Counted from the stretch's first letter, positions 31,980-41,033 are shown. The stretch is DNA of 64,000 nt from an uncultured Flavobacteriales bacterium (GCA_903945495.1 CAJAVU010000021.1:124001-188000); one strand, 5' to 3'. Program-made: numbers and translations. The notes: a model not told the origin generated them from the sequence alone.

Positions 31980-33689
31980 TCATTTGCGTGGTTCTTTGAT
32001 AAATATAGTAGAAAAATCTAAATTTTCCATTGAATTCGTTCGGAAATCTCTAATTCTTGCGTTGATCATCACCATGAAATCATCAGTTAAGATTGGTAAA
32101 ACTGGCGCTTGATCTACAATCATTTGGTCACATTTTGCAAACAAATCATTGCGTTTTTTCTCATCCAATTCTCTCAATGCTTTTTCAAACAATGTATCGT
32201 ATTGCTTGTTTCTAAATTTAAACGCATTTACATCTGCAGAATTCTCATGAATGTTTCCACCAAAGAATAAGCTTAAGAAATTTTCAGCATCTGGATAATC
32301 TGCAATCCAACCTGAACGCCAGATTTTAGCTTTACCTAAAGCGATTGCCTTATCACGTTGATCGATTGTACACAATTTAATATTCAAGGTAATTCCCAAG
32401 TTCTTTTTGATTTGAACCGCCACACCAATACACATTTTATGTGGAGCTGAACCATCAATTGCATTTACGTAGAAATCCAACACTGGAAAACCTTTCCCTC
32501 CGGGATAACCCGCTTTTGCCAACAACGCTTGTGCTTGTGCAACATTCATTTTTGGACCATTCACAGATTCATTTGAGAAATTATCCATTGCTGGAACAAA
32601 GCCTTTATGAGCAGCCCAACCTTCACCAAGTAAATACTTGTTTACGATTTCATCTCGATCAATTGCAAGGTTAAATGCTTTACGCACATCTATATTTTTG
32701 AACTCAGCACTTTCATTCGCAAATGCAATGTAATTCATGCTCATACTCGATTTCGACTCAACCTTATGCTTAATGTTTTTACCAGCTTGAGCATCTTGTA
32801 ACGAACCTAAAATGTTTTCAATGTCCTCAACTGGAATTTCCAATACTAAATCAACCTCTTTCTTTCTGAAAGCCAATAATTCACTTTTCTTATCCTTTGC
32901 ATATGACATAATCACTTTATCTAAGAACGGCAATTGATTTCCCAATTCGTCTTTTCTCCAATAAACTGGATTGCGCTTTAAGGTAATTCCATTTGCATCC
33001 ATTGTTTCTAGCATAAAAGGACCTGTTCCAACTGGATGTTTTTTAATTTCAGCACCATACATTTCATATGCTTCCTTCGGAAAAATACCCAAATTCGTAT
33101 GCGTTAAAATCTTGTCAAAACCAATAAATGATTCAATTAGTTTAATCTCTAACGTTGCATTATCAATGATTTTTATTCCCGAAACTCCGGAAGCAGCTAA
33201 AGATTGTTTTGACTTATTGTAAAATTCTTTTGCTCCTTGAATGCGATTCACCAACAAATAACTCATTTTATTGATTTTCAATCCTGAGCAAGCCATTTCC
33301 AAGGTATATTTCACATCTTCAACAGTTAACTCACGACCTTCACCATCAAAGCAATCATCTTCATGAAATTTAACACCTTTTCTAATTTTAAATGTAAAGG
33401 TTTTTGCATCCGCACTCACATTGTATGATTCCGCAATAGAAGGAATTACTTTCATTGTTTCAACATCCAATTTCAATAGGGGCTCATACATTTGAGAGTT
33501 TAAACGTTGAGAATAAATATCGACAGATGACATCGGAAATAAATTATCCACTTTTTCTGAAGACATAAATTTAAATTCTCCACCGTATAATTTTCCTCCA
33601 ACAGCTGTTCTTTGCTCAGAAGTTTCTGAACCACATGATGACATAATCATCGAAAGGGCTGATACAGCAATGAGTAGAGTGTTTTTCAT
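31980..33689 (-). CDS. Peptide-type ABC transporter substrate-binding lipoprotein (SBP family 5)
   Basis: A 569-residue periplasmic-binding-protein-like lipoprotein. The leader ends MIMSSC, giving Cys19 as the lipid site. Family-5 features follow: NLFPMSSVDIYSQRLNSQMYEP, YTFKIRKGVKFHEDDCF-like beta strands, and DVRKAFNLAIDRDEIV. Such proteins deliver oligopeptides to Dpp/Opp permeases. No permease or ATPase gene is adjacent, so it is an orphan binding protein or works with a transporter encoded elsewhere. It has its own promoter element and no operon partner. Confidence 0.87.
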   Translation of the reverse strand: MKNTLLIAVSALSMIMSSCGSETSEQRTAVGGKLYGGEFKFMSSEKVDNLFPMSSVDIYSQRLNSQMYEPLLKLDVETMKVIPSIAESYNVSADAKTFTFKIRKGVKFHEDDCFDGEGRELTVEDVKYTLEMACSGLKINKMSYLLVNRIQGAKEFYNKSKQSLAASGVSGIKIIDNATLEIKLIESFIGFDKILTHTNLGIFPKEAYEMYGAEIKKHPVGTGPFMLETMDANGITLKRNPVYWRKDELGNQLPFLDKVIMSYAKDKKSELLAFRKKEVDLVLEIPVEDIENILGSLQDAQAGKNIKHKVESKSSMSMNYIAFANESAEFKNIDVRKAFNLAIDRDEIVNKYLLGEGWAAHKGFVPAMDNFSNESVNGPKMNVAQAQALLAKAGYPGGKGFPVLDFYVNAIDGSAPHKMCIGVAVQIKKNLGITLNIKLCTIDQRDKAIALGKAKIWRSGWIADYPDAENFLSLFFGGNIHENSADVNAFKFRNKQYDTLFEKALRELDEKKRNDLFAKCDQMIVDQAPVLPILTDDFMVMINARIRDFRTNSMENLDFSTIFIKEPRK

Positions 33690-33709
33690 GGGTTTTATCG
33701 TTTGTTGAA

Positions 33710-33717
33710 CAAATATA
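33710..33717 (-). promoter_or_regulatory. Promoter -7 element for the substrate-binding protein gene
   Basis: TATATTTG on the minus strand, 20 bp upstream of the start at 33689. Confidence 0.4.
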
Positions 33718-33741
33718 TAAAAATTGATTTACTAAACTGTC

Positions 33742-34710
33742 TTAATATCCGACTTTCGTTCGAACGCGTTTAATCACATCATTCGCAACGATATGAGCTT
33801 TTTCAGCACCAACTTTTAAAGCCGCATCAATTTCATGTTTGTTGGCCATTAAATAATCATATTTTGCGCGTTGTTCAGCATATTTTTCAAGAATTAGCTC
33901 AAATAACTCTTGTTTTGCGTGACCATATCCATAATTTCCGGCAATATATTTCGCGCGCATTTTCGCATTTTGCTCTTCACTTGCCAACAAACGATAGATT
34001 GCAAAAATGTGACAAGTCTCAGGATCTTTTGGCTCTTCCAATTCTTTACTATCTGACAAAATCGACATCACTTGCTTGCGTAGCCGTTTTTCTGGTAAGA
34101 AAATATTGATGAAGTTGTTACGTGATTTACTCATTTTTTGTCCATCCGTTCCCAAAACATACATTGTTCCTTCCTCGATTTTTGATTCAGGCAATACAAA
34201 TGTTTCGCCCATTTGATTATTAAAACGGCTTGCAACATCACGTGTAATTTCAATGTGTTGCAATTGATCTTTTCCAACTGGAACAAATTCAGCATCATAC
34301 AATAAAATATCAGCCGCCATCAACATTGGATACGTAAACAAACCTGCATTTACATCCTCCAAACGATCAGCTTTATCTTTAAACGAATGTGCCAAAGTCA
34401 ATCGTTGGTAAGGAAAATAACAACTCAAATACCATGATAATTCAGCCGTTTGAGGAACATCCGATTGACGATAAAATACAACACGACTTGTATCCAAACC
34501 AAATGCAAGCCAAGTAGCTGCTGTGCTGTACGTGTTTTCTCTCAATAATTCACCATCCTTGATTTGCGTCAATGAATGCATGTCTGCAATGAACAAAAAT
34601 GATTCATTGTTTGGATCGTTTGCCATCTCAATTGCAGGAACAATTGCTCCTAACAAATTTCCCAAATGTGGCGTTCCTGTACTTTGAACACCCGTTAAAA
34701 TTCGAGCCAT
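33742..34710 (-). CDS. trpS: Tryptophanyl-tRNA synthetase
   Basis: A 322-residue class I aminoacyl-tRNA synthetase. The HIGH-type motif is GTPHLGNL (residues 12-19) and the KMSKS motif GQKMSKSRN lies near residue 192. The first residues ARILTGVQSTG match bacterial TrpS. It charges tRNA-Trp using ATP. The length is normal and there is no operon partner in the same direction; the gene upstream is divergent. Confidence 0.95.
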   Translation of the reverse strand: MARILTGVQSTGTPHLGNLLGAIVPAIEMANDPNNESFLFIADMHSLTQIKDGELLRENTYSTAATWLAFGLDTSRVVFYRQSDVPQTAELSWYLSCYFPYQRLTLAHSFKDKADRLEDVNAGLFTYPMLMAADILLYDAEFVPVGKDQLQHIEITRDVASRFNNQMGETFVLPESKIEEGTMYVLGTDGQKMSKSRNNFINIFLPEKRLRKQVMSILSDSKELEEPKDPETCHIFAIYRLLASEEQNAKMRAKYIAGNYGYGHAKQELFELILEKYAEQRAKYDYLMANKHEIDAALKVGAEKAHIVANDVIKRVRTKVGY

Positions 34711-34786
34711 AGTATTCTTTATTTGTGCGAATTTAGTTATTTTCGACCGAAATCTTTTCTCTTACAGCTGCATCCTTTAAAAAGTG

Positions 34787-34794
34787 TATTTTTG
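34787..34794 (+). promoter_or_regulatory. Promoter -7 element abutting a start codon
   Basis: TATTTTTG matches TAnnTTTG and ends 4 bp before the ATG at 34799, so a transcript from it would be leaderless or nearly so. Confidence 0.4.
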
Positions 34795-34798
34795 AACT

Positions 34799-35557
34799 AT
34801 GGCAAAGCTCCGCGGAATTTTTGGACTTCTTTGGAAAATATATGTCGGGATTATTTTTGTAATCTTCGCTTTAGCTTTGTACCCATTTTTTTTAATCTTA
34901 CTAACAAGCGAAAAAGGGAAAAAAGTTAGTTTTCGTCTCTTCGTCTTTTGGTCGTGGATGATGCGCATTTTCTGTTTTTACCATGTGAAAAAAGTAGAAA
35001 ATGCAGAATTGCCAGAAGGACCGTATATCATTGTTGCCAATCACACGTCGTATTTAGATATTTTCTTCATGTATTCCATTCTTCCGAATCATCCGTTTTT
35101 GTTTTTAGGCAAAGGTGAAATATTAAATTATCCGATTTTAAAAACGTATTTCAAAGGGTTAAATATTCCTGTCCATCGAAAGGATCGCGCAAAAGCTGCA
35201 CAATCATTTAATCAAGCAAAGAAGGCAGTTCGACAAGGTTGGTCACTCGTTATTTTTCCTGAAGGAGGAATACCAGACGATGATAATCCAAAGATGATTC
35301 CGTTTAAAGGAGGAGCTTTCCGTTTAGCGAAAGCATTGCAAATTCCAATTGTTCCAGTCACTTTCACCAACCATTACAAGTTGTTTTCTGATCCAGAATT
35401 TTTGTTAGGACCAGCTCGTCCGGGGATTTCACGTGTTCATGTTCATCCGGCAATTGAAGTGGAAAAAATTGATTCTCTTAGTTTGACAGAGTTAATGGAT
35501 GAATGTTTCAACACAATCAATCGCCCGATTTTGGAAGAACATCCTCATTTGCGTTAA
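34799..35557 (+). CDS. 1-acyl-sn-glycerol-3-phosphate acyltransferase (PlsC-like)
   Basis: A 252-residue membrane acyltransferase. A hydrophobic N-terminus (about 10-35) precedes the catalytic HX4D motif NHTSYLDIF (His82, Asp87) and the glycerol-phosphate-binding FPEGGIPDD block. It should acylate lysophosphatidic acid in membrane phospholipid synthesis. It shares the fold with the middle domain of the pigment fusion protein at 8829, but its location beside trpS and gatC points to a housekeeping role. Unusually, FPEGTRS is FPEGGIP here, as in a subset of PlsC relatives. Confidence 0.87.
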   Translation: MAKLRGIFGLLWKIYVGIIFVIFALALYPFFLILLTSEKGKKVSFRLFVFWSWMMRIFCFYHVKKVENAELPEGPYIIVANHTSYLDIFFMYSILPNHPFLFLGKGEILNYPILKTYFKGLNIPVHRKDRAKAAQSFNQAKKAVRQGWSLVIFPEGGIPDDDNPKMIPFKGGAFRLAKALQIPIVPVTFTNHYKLFSDPEFLLGPARPGISRVHVHPAIEVEKIDSLSLTELMDECFNTINRPILEEHPHLR

Positions 35558-35563
35558 ATTTAT

Positions 35564-35571
35564 TATTTTTG
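35564..35571 (+). promoter_or_regulatory. Promoter -7 element before gatC
   Basis: TATTTTTG, ending 4 bp before the gatC ATG at 35576, in the 18-bp gap after the acyltransferase gene. A second case of the element abutting the start codon. Confidence 0.35.
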
Positions 35572-35575
35572 CTGC

Positions 35576-35866
35576 ATGAAAATCTCAGAAGAAATTGTTG
35601 ATCATATCGCTCATTTAGCACGCCTTGAGTTTGAAGGTGATAAAAAACAAGCGATTCTTAATGACATGGAAAACATTGTTTCATTCATGGATAAATTGAG
35701 TGAAGTGGACACAGAGAATGTGGAGCCATTGATTTTCATGAATGATGAATATAACAAATTGCGTGAAGATGTTGCACAAGTGACTGTTACGCAAGATGAA
35801 GCGTTGAAAAATGCTCCCAAAAAAGATTCAGATTATTTCCGTATTCCGAAAGTATTGGATAAATAA
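35576..35866 (+). CDS. gatC: Asp/Glu-tRNA amidotransferase subunit C
   Basis: A 96-residue helical subunit: VDHIAHLARLEFEGD at the N-terminus, then NIVSFMDKLSEVDTENVEPL and the C-terminal FRIPKVLDK, as expected for GatC. It joins GatA and GatB in converting mischarged Glu-tRNA-Gln or Asp-tRNA-Asn to the amidated form. gatA is 10 kb away at 45149 on the other strand and gatB is not in the window, so the complex is encoded at dispersed loci. Confidence 0.93.
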   Translation: MKISEEIVDHIAHLARLEFEGDKKQAILNDMENIVSFMDKLSEVDTENVEPLIFMNDEYNKLREDVAQVTVTQDEALKNAPKKDSDYFRIPKVLDK

Positions 35867-35904
35867 CCTTAGAGGAATAGGTAATACTTATCTAAGTTTA
35901 ATTC

Positions 35905-37149
35905 ATGTCGGAAAAACCAAAACACGATCCATTTGCAGTATTGCGCTATAAAGAATTCAATTTCTTCTTAGCCAATCGCTTTTTCTTGACCTTGGGTATT
36001 CAAATGCAAAGTGTTATTGTTGGATGGCAGGTGTACGCTTTGACAAAAGACGTGTTTGCTTTAGGAATGATTGGTTTGACTGAAGCCATTCCATTTATTG
36101 CAATATCACTTTTTTCCGGACATATTGCTGACACCTTCAATCGCAAATACATCTTATTGTTTTTTACATTTCTGTTTTTTATTGTAACAGGATTCCTTCT
36201 CTATTTTTCCTTGGATGGCGTTCATGTATTAAAAACGTATGGCACTCTACCAATTTTCATATCAATTGCTTTTGTTGGCGTAATTCGAGGATTTATCTCT
36301 GCTGCAAATTCGTCGTTCATGGCGCAACTCGTTCCTCGAACAGTTTATGGTAATGCTGCTACATGGAACAGCACTGTTTGGCACATTGCATCGGTTTTGG
36401 GACCATCGTTGGCTGGATTACTAATAGCCGTGAATTATACAACCGCTTATATTGTTGATATTTCATTTATCTGTTTAGCGTTTCTGGCATTTTTATTCAT
36501 TGCGTCAAAACCAATTCCAGTTAAAGAAAAATCTGAATCCTTATTTGAAAGTTTGTCGGCTGGAATCAAGTTTGTGTTTAAAAACCAATTAATTCTTGGC
36601 GCTTTGTCCTTGGATTTATTTGCGGTCTTATTTGGTGGAGCAGTTGCACTTTTACCAGCATTTGCTGATAAAGTTTTGCATGCAGGAGCCGTTGAATTGG
36701 GGTTTTTACGCGCTGCACCTGCAGTTGGGGCGGTGTTAATGGCGCTGATTATTGCTTACAAACCACCAACCAAAAACGCTGGTAGAAATTTGTTTTTATC
36801 TGTTGGTGCTTTTGGTCTTGCAACTATTCTATTCGGACTTTCAACTAATTTTTACTTAGCCTTGTTCTTCTTGTTTTTGACTGGCGCATTCGACAATGTA
36901 AGTGTTGTGATCCGTCATACAATTTTGCAACTTTCCACTCCTGATAATATGCGTGGACGTGTTTCAGCAGTGAATGGAATTTTTATCGGTTCCTCCAACG
37001 AAATTGGTGCTTTTGAATCAGGTGCAGCAGCTCGTGCTTTAGGTTTGCGACCTTCTATTGTTTTTGGTGGAATTATGACCGTTCTTGTTGTGCTTGCAAC
37101 GGCCAAACTTGCACCGAAATTACGCAAATTAAATATCGATCATTTATAA
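35905..37149 (+). CDS. MFS transporter, EntS-like exporter family
   Basis: A 414-residue protein with about twelve membrane segments. The inter-helix motif HIADTFNRKY (the MFS A-motif region) lies near residue 74. The sequence style (YKEFNFFLANRFFLTLGIQMQSVIVGWQVY) matches the MFS_3/EntS group of multidrug or siderophore exporters. The substrate is unknown. It follows gatC by 38 bp and may share its transcript. A degenerate TAAGTTTA sits just before the ATG. Confidence 0.87.
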   Translation: MSEKPKHDPFAVLRYKEFNFFLANRFFLTLGIQMQSVIVGWQVYALTKDVFALGMIGLTEAIPFIAISLFSGHIADTFNRKYILLFFTFLFFIVTGFLLYFSLDGVHVLKTYGTLPIFISIAFVGVIRGFISAANSSFMAQLVPRTVYGNAATWNSTVWHIASVLGPSLAGLLIAVNYTTAYIVDISFICLAFLAFLFIASKPIPVKEKSESLFESLSAGIKFVFKNQLILGALSLDLFAVLFGGAVALLPAFADKVLHAGAVELGFLRAAPAVGAVLMALIIAYKPPTKNAGRNLFLSVGAFGLATILFGLSTNFYLALFFLFLTGAFDNVSVVIRHTILQLSTPDNMRGRVSAVNGIFIGSSNEIGAFESGAAARALGLRPSIVFGGIMTVLVVLATAKLAPKLRKLNIDHL

Positions 37150-37153
37150 AAAA

Positions 37154-37177
37154 AGGCCAACCGAAGTTGACCTTTCA
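37154..37177. terminator. Weak terminator between convergent genes
   Basis: AAAGGCCAAC and GTTGACCTTT form a stem with one C-A mismatch over a 4-base loop, between the MFS gene and the leftward RDD gene. Confidence 0.5.
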
Positions 37178-37186
37178 AAGCTATTC

Positions 37187-37750
37187 TTAATCTAGAATAT
37201 CTGCGCTATCGCTTACAAATACTCCATCAGCCTGTTGCATTCGTTTTATTTTTTCTAGTTCAGCTTTCGAAACAACGTAGGTTTTAGTCCATGTGTCGTG
37301 CCAGCCTCTTTCACTAAAACATGAAAATGCTTCAAATGGGACAATACGCGCAAAACTTCTACCTAGAATTGTCGACGCAGATGGTTTATTTCCATATTCA
37401 TCAACTACTAAACTGCTTGTTGCCAATTTTCCAATAGTACGTTGTGTTGTTACTTCGCTAACAAAATAATAAAGTGCAACGATTAACATACCATATATGC
37501 GTTCTTCCAATCCATTCATTGAAAGCACAAAATCTGGATTAACCACTGCCAAAAGAATTCCGAGTGTAAAAGCAATGGCATATATACAAACACCATCAAT
37601 TAAATAATGTCCAAAACGCGCCCAACCTGAAATAACGTTCACATTATACGTAACCGTTTTTTCATAAGGAACCTTAATTTTGTTCCCATTCTCGTCTCTT
37701 TCTGTTTTAAAAAGTTCCTTTGTTTCTTTTAACTCACTAATTTTTTTCAT
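37187..37750 (-). CDS. RDD-family membrane protein
   Basis: A 187-residue protein with an RDD domain: YNVNVISGWARFGHYLIDGVCIYA begins the first membrane helix, a second helix is GMLIVALYYFVSEVT, and QRTIGKLATSSLVVDEYG is the characteristic loop. Function in the family is loosely assigned to ion or osmolyte transport. The ATG at 37750 was chosen because the longer frame to 37792 overlaps the end of the upstream peptidase gene and precedes a promoter-like element. Confidence 0.82.
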   Translation of the reverse strand: MKKISELKETKELFKTERDENGNKIKVPYEKTVTYNVNVISGWARFGHYLIDGVCIYAIAFTLGILLAVVNPDFVLSMNGLEERIYGMLIVALYYFVSEVTTQRTIGKLATSSLVVDEYGNKPSASTILGRSFARIVPFEAFSCFSERGWHDTWTKTYVVSKAELEKIKRMQQADGVFVSDSADILD

Positions 37751-37774
37751 GGTTTTAAGTTTAATTGTAAAGGG

Positions 37775-37806
37775 CAAATTTAGAAATTCCAATCATATTT
37801 ATCCAA
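37775..37806 (-). promoter_or_regulatory. Promoter of the RDD gene
   Basis: On the minus strand TTG (37806-37804), 21 bp, TAAATTTG (37782-37775), 24 bp before the RDD start. It overlaps the last codons of the peptidase gene. Confidence 0.45.
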
Positions 37807-38841
37807 TTCGCTGACGCACGCAATCAAAAGATCAATACTTCCTTTGATATCTTCTTTGTGCGCCATTTCAATTACTTGGTGTAAATGTCTTGTTGGAATA
37901 GAAACTGCTCCTGCGATTGAACCGCCTTCGGTCATGCGCTGAATTCCCGCTGTGTCCGTTCCCCCAGCTGTTAAAATCTCAGGTTGCCATTTAATTTTGT
38001 GCTTATCTGCCGTTTTTTTCATGTAATCCACCATCCGATAGTCGCAAATCGTTGACGCATCCATGATCTTAATCGCAGTTCCTTCGCCAAGTTTGGTAAT
38101 CATTTCATGCGCTGCAGCTCCTGGTAAATCAAAAGCAATTGTCGTATCTAACCCAAAACCAAAATCCGGATTAATGCGTAAAGCAGAAACATTCGCTCCC
38201 CTGATACCAACTTCTTCTTGAACTGTAAAAACGCCATAAATATCATACGGAACTTCTTTTCCTTTTAAGGCTTTTAAGGTTTCAATTAAAATGAATACAG
38301 CCAAACGGTTATCCAATGATTTCCCATTTACACAATTTCCCATTTCAATAAATTCGCGTTCTCGTGTAATTGGATTACCAATTTCCACCAACTCTTTCAC
38401 CTCTTCTGCACTTAAGCCAGTATCAATAAAATAATCCGATAATTTAGCAACTTTCTCACGTTCTGCAGCCGTCATTACATGAATCGGTTTTGAAGCCATT
38501 ACACCTATCACATCTTTTTTTCCATGGATGATTACACGTTGCGCTGTTAAGGTTTTTGGATCAAATCCACCCAAGGTATGAAAACGAATAAATCCTTTAT
38601 CGTCGATATGCGTCACCATGAAACCAATTTCGTCCATGTGTGCTCCAATCATCACTTTTTTACGCTCTTCTTTCGGTTTTGACCCATATTTCACTGCATA
38701 AATATTTCCCATATTGTCCAATTCAACATGATCTGTCAAACCTTCTAATTCATTAAGAACCAATTCTCTAATTTGTTTTTCAAATCCTGGAGCTCCTGGA
38801 GTTGTACATATTTTGTTTAAAAGCGCTGTGTTTATAGGCAT
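37780..38841 (-). CDS. M42-family metallopeptidase (glutamyl aminopeptidase/FrvX-like)
   Basis: A 353-residue di-metal peptidase. Ligand motifs are seen in order: GAHMDEIGFMV (His and Asp), KSLDNRLAV (bridging Asp), TVQEEVGIRGA (catalytic Glu pair), FGLDTT, and IPTRHLHQ (C-terminal His). M42 enzymes form large tetrahedral aminopeptidases that degrade peptides released by the proteasome or Lon-type proteases. ATG 38841 begins MPINTALL; the frame extends to 38886, but that part does not resemble the family start. Confidence 0.9.
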   Translation of the reverse strand: MPINTALLNKICTTPGAPGFEKQIRELVLNELEGLTDHVELDNMGNIYAVKYGSKPKEERKKVMIGAHMDEIGFMVTHIDDKGFIRFHTLGGFDPKTLTAQRVIIHGKKDVIGVMASKPIHVMTAAEREKVAKLSDYFIDTGLSAEEVKELVEIGNPITREREFIEMGNCVNGKSLDNRLAVFILIETLKALKGKEVPYDIYGVFTVQEEVGIRGANVSALRINPDFGFGLDTTIAFDLPGAAAHEMITKLGEGTAIKIMDASTICDYRMVDYMKKTADKHKIKWQPEILTAGGTDTAGIQRMTEGGSIAGAVSIPTRHLHQVIEMAHKEDIKGSIDLLIACVSELDKYDWNF

Positions 38842-38921
38842 TCTGCTAAATTTTTGTTGTTCAGCTAAAAATACAAAGTTTCGCATTAACTTTAAACCAA
38901 CTTTCGAATAATAAAAATCAA

Positions 38922-40283
38922 ATGGCCAAAGTTAAATCAGCGTATTTCTGTCAAAATTGTGGATATGAAACTCCAAAATGGTTGGGAAAATGTCCTTCTT
39001 GTGGTGAATGGAACACTTTCGTAGAAGAGATTATTGAAAAAAATATTCCTTCTGTTGTTGCCTTTTCTACTTCGACACGAAATTCAAAACCGCAGGCTAT
39101 TCATACGATTGAAAACCAAGAACACGTTCGCATTGAGTTGAAAGACAAAGAATTGAATCGTGTTTTAGGTGGTGGATTGGTGCCTGGATCGTTGATTTTA
39201 TTTGGCGGTGAACCTGGAATTGGTAAATCGACGCTTTTGCTACAAATGGCGGTTGAGGAGGAGAAAATAAATGTTCTTTACGTTTCAGGTGAAGAAAGTG
39301 AGCAACAGATTAAAATGCGCGCTGAACGAATCGGCTTGACCAATCAGCAATGCTACATTCTTACAGAAACGAACATTCAAAATATATTCACACAGGCTGA
39401 AACTACTCAACCTGAATTATTGATCATTGATTCAATCCAAACGTTATATTCTAGCCAGATTGAAAGTTCACCGGGAAGTATTTCACAAGTGCGCGAGTGT
39501 ACAGCTCAATTGTTACGTTATGCAAAACAAACTGGTGTTCCTGTATTTTTAATCGGACATATCACAAAAGAAGGTTCTCTTGCAGGACCAAAAGTCTTGG
39601 AGCACATGGTTGATGCTGTGTTGCAATTTGAGGGCGATCGAAATCATGTTTATCGTTTATTACGCTCCATTAAAAATCGTTTCGGAAGTACCAATGAATT
39701 GGGGATTTATGAAATGCTTGGTACTGGATTGCGTCAAGTTGAAAACCCGTCTGAGATTTTAATTACGAATACGGATAGTTCCTTAAGTGGAATTTCGATT
39801 GCTGCGACTCTGGAAGGCATGCGACCGATGTTAGTTGAAGTGCAAGCGTTGGTGAGTACAGCAGCTTATGGAACGCCTCAACGCTCTTCGACTGGATTTG
39901 ATAGCAAACGTTTGAATATGTTATTGGCGGTAATGGAAAAACGTTGTGGCTTTAAACTTGGAGCAAAGGATGTTTTCTTAAACATTGCCGGTGGAATTAA
40001 AGTGGATGATCCTGCGATTGATTTAGCTGTTGTTGCAGCGGTATTGTCATCGAATGCGGATTTAGCGATTGAAAAGAACATTGCGCTTTCGGCTGAGGTC
40101 GGTTTATCAGGAGAGGTGAGGCCTGTGAATCGTGTTGAGCAACGTATTTATGAGGCGGAAAAATTGGGCTTTGATAAAATCATCATTTCGAAATACAATA
40201 AGGGAATTGATCAAAAGAATTTTAAAATTGAATTGGTTCAGTGTGGAAAAATTGATGAAGTTGTGAGGGCGTTGTTTGCTTGA
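38922..40283 (+). CDS. radA: DNA repair protein RadA
   Basis: A 453-residue RadA/Sms protein. The N-terminal C4 zinc finger is CQNCGYETPKWLGKCPSCG, Walker A GGEPGIGKST lies near residue 93, and the RadA-specific KNRFG motif is in SIKNRFGSTNELG. A C-terminal Lon-like domain follows. RadA is a hexameric helicase that extends recombination intermediates. It is divergent from the peptidase gene, with TAACTTTA, one base from a promoter element, just upstream. Confidence 0.95.
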   Translation: MAKVKSAYFCQNCGYETPKWLGKCPSCGEWNTFVEEIIEKNIPSVVAFSTSTRNSKPQAIHTIENQEHVRIELKDKELNRVLGGGLVPGSLILFGGEPGIGKSTLLLQMAVEEEKINVLYVSGEESEQQIKMRAERIGLTNQQCYILTETNIQNIFTQAETTQPELLIIDSIQTLYSSQIESSPGSISQVRECTAQLLRYAKQTGVPVFLIGHITKEGSLAGPKVLEHMVDAVLQFEGDRNHVYRLLRSIKNRFGSTNELGIYEMLGTGLRQVENPSEILITNTDSSLSGISIAATLEGMRPMLVEVQALVSTAAYGTPQRSSTGFDSKRLNMLLAVMEKRCGFKLGAKDVFLNIAGGIKVDDPAIDLAVVAAVLSSNADLAIEKNIALSAEVGLSGEVRPVNRVEQRIYEAEKLGFDKIIISKYNKGIDQKNFKIELVQCGKIDEVVRALFA

Positions 40284-40305
40284 TGGGGTAGATTATGGGA
40301 AAGGT

Positions 40306-40482
40306 TTGAACCACATAAGGCACATAAGGACACATAAGAGGTGTTTAACCATATAAGAGGAATCAACCACATGAGGCACATAAGTACACATGAGAGGATG
40401 TATCATAGAAAAATCAAACAGCTTATTAACCACATATGGAATGAACCACATAATGAAAATGAGGACACATAAGGAATAAAGA
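40306..40482 (+). repeat. Cluster of short degenerate CACATAAG-type repeats
   Basis: The gap between radA and the GxxExxY gene is filled with variants of a triplet unit: AACCACATAAGGCACATAAG followed by GACACATAAGAGG. One full block is at 40308-40339 and a second, slightly diverged, at 40364-40397. Single or partial units lie at 40346-40360, 40428-40440, 40444-40453 and 40464-40474. The spacing is about 10 bases within a block. It is not CRISPR-like, since there are no unique spacers of constant length. Confidence 0.75.
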
Positions 40483-40505
40483 TGAAACTAACAACGAGAG
40501 TTTTT

Positions 40506-40931
40506 TTAATCAGGAAGATTTCTAAATAGTTCATTTACATATGTTCGTTGTCCTTCCTTATATAAATTTGTGCAATTAAAGTTCAGTAATAAGCCTTTCG
40601 GTACATTGAGTAATTTCATATAGGTTATCAATTGCGCCTCATGAACTGGATGAATAAATTCAACCGCTTTTAATTCAACGGGTAAAATATCTTCAATCAA
40701 TAAATCACATCTTAATTCAGCTTCGAGTCTATAACCTTTATAATTAACTGGAATATTTAACTCAGATTGATAGTTGATTCCTAACAAACTAAGTTCCTTT
40801 TTCAAACATCTATGGTAAACACTTTCCAACAAACCTGGGCCAAGGGTTTTATGTACTTCAATTGCTGCTCCATTGACTTTATAAATCAAATCGGCTAGGT
40901 AGGATTTTGTCATCGGTTTTTCGTTTTCCAT
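40506..40931 (-). CDS. GxxExxY protein, PD-(D/E)XK nuclease-like
   Basis: A 141-residue protein with the family name motif in LGPGLLESVYHRCL. The later part has a PD-(D/E)XK-type arrangement: RCDLLIEDILPVELKAV supplies Asp and Glu-x-Lys, followed by HEAQLITYMKLLN. These proteins are common in environmental bacteria, often in many copies per genome, and their function is unknown although the nuclease fold is recognised. It lies beside the CACATAAG-type repeat cluster. The ATG at 40931 was used; M7 at 40913 is possible. Confidence 0.85.
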   Translation of the reverse strand: MENEKPMTKSYLADLIYKVNGAAIEVHKTLGPGLLESVYHRCLKKELSLLGINYQSELNIPVNYKGYRLEAELRCDLLIEDILPVELKAVEFIHPVHEAQLITYMKLLNVPKGLLLNFNCTNLYKEGQRTYVNELFRNLPD

Positions 40932-41033
40932 TTAAGTTAATGAAAATTATCACTTTAAACCAACTAATTTTCGAAAAACGTATGTGACTTTATAGTCCTT
41001 ATGAAGTTCTGCCCTTTTTTTAACTTAAACCTT

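Noticed and set aside
40306-40482. CRISPR array
   Set aside because: Repeat units are too short and irregular, there are no unique spacers of even length, and no cas genes are in the window.
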